From: Hymenobacter elongatus
Lineage (GTDB): Bacteria; Bacteroidota; Bacteroidia; Cytophagales; Hymenobacteraceae
Assembly (NCBI RefSeq): GCF_004745955.1
Contig: NZ_SRLD01000002.1
Coordinates: 124,001-188,000, forward strand
DNA: 64,000 nucleotides
Reading direction: 5' to 3'
Numbering within the stretch: the stretch's first letter is position 1; each line of letters begins with the position of its first letter. The notes below the pieces were generated by a model. That model saw nothing but the letters and a program-made list of their open reading frames with translations. It was not told the DNA's origin and made no database searches. A program made the translations under genes and the position numbers. Below, piece after piece: positions 60,017 through 64,000 of this stretch.

Positions 60017-60622
60017 ATGTCTCTTCTCCGTCGTTCCGCACTAGTGCTCAGTCTTTCGCTGTCTTCCGTGGCTACGTACGCGCAGCAGGCCCCTTCCAGC
60101 GAAGCCCCCTTTGTTCGCCTCAGCCCCGAAGATAAAGGCCGGGGCCTGAACGGCGTGCAGCACAATTTCTTCTTCGCAACTACCGAGGGCAGCCGGGACC
60201 AAGACTATACTAACGCAGGCTTTTTTGGGCAGCGCCTACGCCCTTACCTAGCGGGCAACCAGGATGCGCTGGCCAATCTGAACCGCTACCGCCTGCAAAA
60301 ATGGCTATATCTAGGCGAGCGGCTCACGTTTGTGGGAGCGGTGGCGCTCTACGGGCAGCAAGTACTGGCCGGAGAAGGCGACCAACAGTATTTCCGGGAT
60401 ACCCAAAAGGCGGCTATTGGAGTTGCCGCGTTCAGCTTGCTGTCCAATGTTCTTATCACTCGCCACACCAACGAGCATTTTCAGCGGGCGGTAGAGGCGC
60501 ACAACGCAGGCCTTTCCTCGGCGCACACGGGCATATTGCAGCGGCTTGCCCCGTCCACTATCGGGGTGGCGGCGGCGGCTAATGGCTATCCGCTATTAGC
60601 TTTGCGCTGGAACGTGCGGTAA
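60017..60622 (+). CDS. Secreted or membrane protein of unknown function
   Basis: 201 residues from the ATG at 60017, which begins a signal peptide (MSLLRRSALVLSLSLSSVATYAQ). An upstream in-frame start at 59963 is less likely. Two moderately hydrophobic stretches occur later (about 103-119 and 133-152). I recognise no family. It is 33 bp upstream of the methyltransferase gene on the same strand, so the two may be cotranscribed. Confidence 0.7.
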   Translation: MSLLRRSALVLSLSLSSVATYAQQAPSSEAPFVRLSPEDKGRGLNGVQHNFFFATTEGSRDQDYTNAGFFGQRLRPYLAGNQDALANLNRYRLQKWLYLGERLTFVGAVALYGQQVLAGEGDQQYFRDTQKAAIGVAAFSLLSNVLITRHTNEHFQRAVEAHNAGLSSAHTGILQRLAPSTIGVAAAANGYPLLALRWNVR

Positions 60623-60655
60623 GCCGTTCGCGCCGTTTTCTCGTAATGACCTTTC

Positions 60656-61843
60656 ATGGACTACCCGCTTGCTGCAGCGGCCCGGCAATACGTTGCCGAC
60701 CATTTGCATGATAATCCTGCCCAACTGGCTCTGCAAGCCCGCCGCTATCCGGGGTTGCCCGTGCCGGACCTAGTGCGGCAGATACAGGCTCGCCAGAAAG
60801 CGCGCACCAAGCTACCGGAATGGGCCGACAACCCGGACCTGATTTTCCCCCCGGCCCTTTCGGTCGAGCAGGCTTCTTCGGCCCGCACGGCGGCCTTCAA
60901 AGCGTCGCTCGTGCAAGGGCAGCGCCTGGTAGACCTTACCGGGGGCTTTGGAGTGGATGCAACACACTTCGCGACTCAAATTCCGGAGGTGCACTATGTG
61001 GAGCGCGACCCGGCGCTGGTGGCCGTGGTGAAGTACAATCTGGCCCAGCTCGGCATTACCAATATTACCTGTCATGCCAGTGACGCGTTGAGCTTTCTTA
61101 AGAGCACACCCGATACGTTTGACTGGGTCTATCTGGACCCGGCCCGTCGCAACCCAGCCGACAAAAAAATCTATAGGCTGCAGGACTGTGAGCCGGATGT
61201 GCTACGGATTTTGCCGCTGCTGCTGCACAAAGGCCACCGGGTGCTGCTAAAAACGTCGCCTATGCTGGATATCGACCAGGCGTTGCTGGAACTGCGGCAG
61301 GTGCGACGCCTGTGGGTAGTGGCCGTGGACAATGAGTGCAAGGAGGTATTATATGAGCTGAGCCCCGAGCCAGCCGTAGATCCGGAGCGCTATACGGTGA
61401 ACCTGCTCCGCAACGGGCAGCAGCAGGAATTCCGGCTGAACAAGGCCCGCGAAACCCGCGCCGTAGCTCGCTACGCGGAGGCCCAGGGCTACCTCTACGA
61501 ACCCAACGTAGCCGTGCTCAAGGCCGGGGGTTTCAAGAGCGTCGGTACGGCTTTTGAGTTGCTGAAGCTGCATCAGCACAGCCACCTCTACACGTCCGAT
61601 GTACTACGAGGGGACTTCCCAGGGCGCATTTTCCGCATCGTAGCCACCGAGCGCTACGACCGGGACGCCTTGCGCGCTCATCTGGGGCCAGAAGTCCGGG
61701 CGCACGTCACGACCCGCAACTTCCCCGATACCGTTGCTGACTTTCGGGCCCGCACCGGCATTCGCGAAGGCGGCGACTTGTACATGTTCGCCACTACCGA
61801 CCTACAGGGCAAGCTGGCGGTGTTGGTGTGTGAGAAAATCTGA
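60656..61843 (+). CDS. Class I methyltransferase with THUMP-like domain
   Basis: 395 residues. A Rossmann SAM-binding core begins about residue 88 (LVDLTGGFGVDATHFA, motif I), with YVERDPALVAVVKYN as motif II and a DPARR motif (YLDPARRNPADKK) near 160. The C-terminal ~100 residues resemble the THUMP-like domain found in this family (RNA modification). Substrate not known; rRNA or tRNA is likely from family (inference). Confidence 0.82.
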   Translation: MDYPLAAAARQYVADHLHDNPAQLALQARRYPGLPVPDLVRQIQARQKARTKLPEWADNPDLIFPPALSVEQASSARTAAFKASLVQGQRLVDLTGGFGVDATHFATQIPEVHYVERDPALVAVVKYNLAQLGITNITCHASDALSFLKSTPDTFDWVYLDPARRNPADKKIYRLQDCEPDVLRILPLLLHKGHRVLLKTSPMLDIDQALLELRQVRRLWVVAVDNECKEVLYELSPEPAVDPERYTVNLLRNGQQQEFRLNKARETRAVARYAEAQGYLYEPNVAVLKAGGFKSVGTAFELLKLHQHSHLYTSDVLRGDFPGRIFRIVATERYDRDALRAHLGPEVRAHVTTRNFPDTVADFRARTGIREGGDLYMFATTDLQGKLAVLVCEKI

Positions 61844-61929
61844 TTCGGAGTGAGCCTCCCGCATCCTTAGCTGACCAAGTACGGCGCAAGCCGTTCAGCA
61901 TCCCTCCGACCGATCAAAGCACGTCAGCT

Positions 61930-62529
61930 TCACCGGGCGGGGCTGGTCCAGGGGCTGCCTTTCACCCGAAACCGCCACGGCAGAGCCGCATCCGTGCCGG
62001 CATAGTCGATACCAACGCGGGCACTAGCCACGACGAGTTCTTCGGCCACGGGTTCTTGCCGGTCTTCCAGCCAGAGCAGGTCGCCCGTCAGATCGGTGCC
62101 GTAGTGCTGGGTGGTAATGCCTAGCGCCTGGGTGAGCAGGCCCGGGCCGCCGGTCAGGTTGCGGGCGGGCTGATGCAGGCCACGGCGCAGCAGCATTTCG
62201 CTGATGCCTTCTATGGGCTCCAGCCCGCGAATCAGCACGGCATCGGCTTTCGCTTCCTCGTTCGTGATGATATTGAACAGCACATAACGCCCGTAGATCA
62301 GGTATGTATAGGCCACGCCGCCGGCCTGATACATGATTTTGGTGCGGGCGGTGTAGCGGCCCAAGTGCGAATGGCAGGCTTGGTCGTTGATATGGGCATA
62401 CGCTTCCGTTTCGACGATGCGCCCGCCGGTCAGCACGCCGCCGATGTTCGTGAACAAGTATTTGCCGAGCAGGTCGCGGGCAATCTGCACTACATCGGGG
62501 CGCTGGTAAAAAGAGAGGGGCAGCTTCAT
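61930..62529 (-). CDS. mpg: 3-methyladenine DNA glycosylase (Mpg/AAG family)
   Basis: 199 residues from the ATG at 62529 (MKLPLSFYQRPDVVQIARDLLGK); an upstream start at 62604 adds residues that do not fit. VETEAYAHINDQACHSHLGRYTART (part), YTYLIYGRY and NLTGGPGLLTQALGI match the AAG family; Glu in VETEAY is the catalytic base. Removes alkylated purines in base-excision repair. Convergent with the methyltransferase gene. Confidence 0.95.
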   Translation of the reverse strand: MKLPLSFYQRPDVVQIARDLLGKYLFTNIGGVLTGGRIVETEAYAHINDQACHSHLGRYTARTKIMYQAGGVAYTYLIYGRYVLFNIITNEEAKADAVLIRGLEPIEGISEMLLRRGLHQPARNLTGGPGLLTQALGITTQHYGTDLTGDLLWLEDRQEPVAEELVVASARVGIDYAGTDAALPWRFRVKGSPWTSPAR

Positions 62530-62642
62530 AGTGGAATGCAGGATGAGGTGGGTAGCCAGAAGTGGAGCAGAGGGCGCAGCCGCCATTTCGGGCTTATACG
62601 CCACTTGCGGGGCTATATTCTGCCTTTCGTAAAAAAACGCCT

Positions 62643-62650
62643 TATCTTTG
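62643..62650 (+). promoter_or_regulatory. -7 box of the cobalamin-receptor transcript
   Basis: TATCTTTG on the plus strand, a perfect TAnnTTTG match. Transcription would begin near 62656, directly before the riboswitch. A matching -33 TTG is not clear. Confidence 0.65.
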
Positions 62651-62659
62651 CCTCGTTAT

Positions 62660-62850
62660 AGGTGGCCAGACCCCGAGTGCGGGGCGAGGCTGAAAAGGGA
62701 ATCCGGTTCAATTCCGGAGCTGTCCCCGCAACTGTACGCTTCGAGTATTGGTAGGCCCATCCTCCGCCACTGTTTCGCTGAAGGCTTTCGTGTAGAAAAC
62801 CGGAGAAATGGGAAGGCGGCCTACCGGAAGCAAGCCAGGAGACCTGCCTA
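62660..62850 (+). ncRNA. Cobalamin (B12) riboswitch
   Basis: Read directly: GCTGAAAAGGGAATCCGGT, then CCGGAGCTGTCCCCGCAACTG, then GGAAGCAAGCCAGGAGACCTGCC. These are the conserved core and B12-box elements of the adenosylcobalamin-class riboswitch, in order. The P1 stem is formed by AGGTGGC near 62661 and GCCAGGAGACCTGCC at about 62834-62848. Between the core and the B12 box is a longer variable region of about 100 nt. Downstream structure at 62989-63021 may be the expression platform. Confidence 0.93.
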
Positions 62851-62988
62851 TGCGTTTCTTAGTGTTCAGCGCTTTCGGGTGAAAGGCGGAGAATGATGAC
62901 AGCGGTAGCTCCGGGCTACTAGTTTCCCCTGTTTTCAGGCTCGGCTTCGCGTTGGTTTTCCTTTCGGGGGAAGCGTGCGTGGGGTTTT

Positions 62989-63021
62989 GAACCGAATTTT
63001 CCTAAACCGGAAATTTGGTTC
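62989..63021 (+). promoter_or_regulatory. Start-codon-proximal hairpin (riboswitch expression platform)
   Basis: GAACCGAATTTTCC pairs with GGAAATTTGGTTC around TAAACC, ending 2 nt before the ATG. When formed, it would hide the translation start. This suggests control at the translational level by the upstream B12 riboswitch; the competing pairing was not worked out. Confidence 0.55.
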
Positions 63022-63023
63022 GC

Positions 63024-64000
63024 ATGATTGGTTTCTATTGGCAGAGGTGGCTTCGGCTACCATCCTTGTGCTGGCTGTTTGGCGGACTGACCGGCTTACT
63101 AGCCCCCGCTAACGTATGCGCCCAGCAGTCCGTGGCCGACTCGGCGCGGCAGCTGGGGCAGGTGCAGCGGTTGCCCACCGTGCGGGTGCAGGCCACGGTG
63201 CCGCGCCGCTTTGCCGTAGGCAGCCGGGTCCTGACGCTGGATTCGGCGGTACTGGCCCAATATCGAGCCGGTACGCTGGCCGATGTGCTACTGGCCCAAA
63301 CCCCACTGTACCTCAAAAACTACGGCCCTGGCCAGCTCTCGTCTATTTCTGTCCGAGGCACGTCGGCCCGGCACACGGCCGTGCTCTGGAATGGCTTCAA
63401 TATCGGCCTCCCTTCGCTGGGCGAATCTGATTTTGCGCTGTTTCCTACCAACGGGGCTACCCGCGTTGATGTGCAGTACGGCCCGGCCGGGGCGGCCTAC
63501 GGGACCGGCGCGGTAGGCGGCACGGTGCTGCTGTCGTCGCCGGTACGATGGGGCGCGGGCGCGCGGGGCACGGTGCAGACCGATGCCGGCAGCTTTGGGC
63601 TGCGGGCCAGCAGCGCGGAAGGCAGCTTCAGCAACCAGAAGGTAGCCGTGCGCGCCGCTGCTTCTTACCGCAGGGCCCGCAACGACTTCTATTACGACTC
63701 TTTATCGGCCGATGGCTCGGTGCGGCGGCGACAGCCCAACGCGGACTTTCAGCAGTGGAGCCTGACGCAGGATGCCACACTGCGGCTGGGCGAACAGGGG
63801 GAGCTGCTGGCCGCCGTGTGGCTGACCGATGCCAACCGCCACATTCAGCCTTCTATTGGCTCGGCTAACACCTTTGCCCGCGAGCGGGACCAAAGTCGCC
63901 GCCTGCAAACCGGCTACCGCCACGTAGCCAGCCGTGCCGAATGGGCCGTGCGTGGGGCCTGGTTCGAGGATATTCTCAATTATTATAACGGTAACCTGAC
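63024..64000 (+). CDS. TonB-dependent receptor, probably cobalamin (BtuB-like), partial
   Basis: 325 full codons are in the window and the frame is open to the end. The N-terminus is MIGFYWQRWLRLP followed by a hydrophobic signal peptide ending near QQ36. A plug domain follows (about 45-165): LADVLLAQTPLYLKNYGPGQ, SSISVRGTSARHTAVLWNG and YGTGAVGGTVLLSS. The barrel then begins (VQTDAGSFGLRASSAEGS). Placement directly behind a B12 riboswitch makes B12 or a corrinoid the likely substrate. No other cobalamin gene is in the window. Confidence 0.88.
   Translation, partial: MIGFYWQRWLRLPSLCWLFGGLTGLLAPANVCAQQSVADSARQLGQVQRLPTVRVQATVPRRFAVGSRVLTLDSAVLAQYRAGTLADVLLAQTPLYLKNYGPGQLSSISVRGTSARHTAVLWNGFNIGLPSLGESDFALFPTNGATRVDVQYGPAGAAYGTGAVGGTVLLSSPVRWGAGARGTVQTDAGSFGLRASSAEGSFSNQKVAVRAAASYRRARNDFYYDSLSADGSVRRRQPNADFQQWSLTQDATLRLGEQGELLAAVWLTDANRHIQPSIGSANTFARERDQSRRLQTGYRHVASRAEWAVRGAWFEDILNYYNGNL

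Overview
The window comes from a Bacteroidota genome of the order Cytophagales, most likely Hymenobacter or a close relative. The evidence is the mix of protein types (a C-terminal T9SS sorting domain, CARDB and CUB repeats, SusC/TonB-type outer-membrane proteins, LytTR/LytS pairs), the Bacteroidota-type promoters (-33 TTG or TTTG, about 19-21 bp, -7 TAnnTTTG), the almost complete lack of Shine-Dalgarno sequences, and short palindromic repeats of a kind I associate with Hymenobacter. The genus is inference; no rRNA gene is present.

Layout. 1-11.2 kb: the end of anmK, a small secreted protein, a very large CARDB/CUB cell-surface protein, divIC and eno, then a three-gene operon (outer-membrane beta-barrel receptor, LytS-type histidine kinase, LytTR response regulator). 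Behind it is a gene-free stretch holding a perfect 70-bp palindrome and a dispersed-repeat copy.

11.2-46.5 kb: one co-directional (minus strand) translation and transcription supercluster. In transcription order it is tRNA-Tyr, tRNA-Gly, tRNA-Thr, tuf | tRNA-Trp, secE, nusG, rplK, rplA, rplJ, rplL, rpoB, rpoC, a DUF3467 gene | rpsL, rpsG, fusA, rpsJ | an O-antigen-ligase-family gene | rplC to rpsH (S10/spc) | rplF, rplR, rpsE, rpmD, rplO, secY, map, infA, rpmJ, rpsM, rpsK, rpsD, rpoA, rplQ. Promoters and terminators visible in the sequence divide it into units. The intruding membrane gene between rpsJ and rplC is bracketed by a terminator and a new promoter. Ribosomal proteins S3 and S5 carry related Arg/Gly/Asn/Asp-rich tails sharing an identical 8-residue motif.

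46.7-57.6 kb: an M1 aminopeptidase, divergent from a biotinyl carrier protein, pyrH and frr; then a convergent operon of ECF sigma factor, zinc anti-sigma factor, gmk and nadD; then an LPS-type operon (GT2, GT9, a second O-antigen-ligase-family protein); then a small membrane protein ending in a MITE-like element.

57.6-64 kb: ahcY, a DUF4397 lipoprotein, a secreted or membrane hypothetical with a THUMP-like methyltransferase, a 3-methyladenine glycosylase, and a cobalamin riboswitch controlling a TonB-dependent (BtuB-like) receptor that runs off the window end.

No phage, plasmid, CRISPR or IS transposase gene was seen. The most noteworthy observations are the O-antigen-ligase gene inside the ribosomal cluster and its paralogue 26 kb away, the shared RGG-like tails on S3 and S5, the 70-bp perfect palindrome, the symmetrical frr/nadD terminator, and the MITE-like repeat that contains a gene's stop codon.
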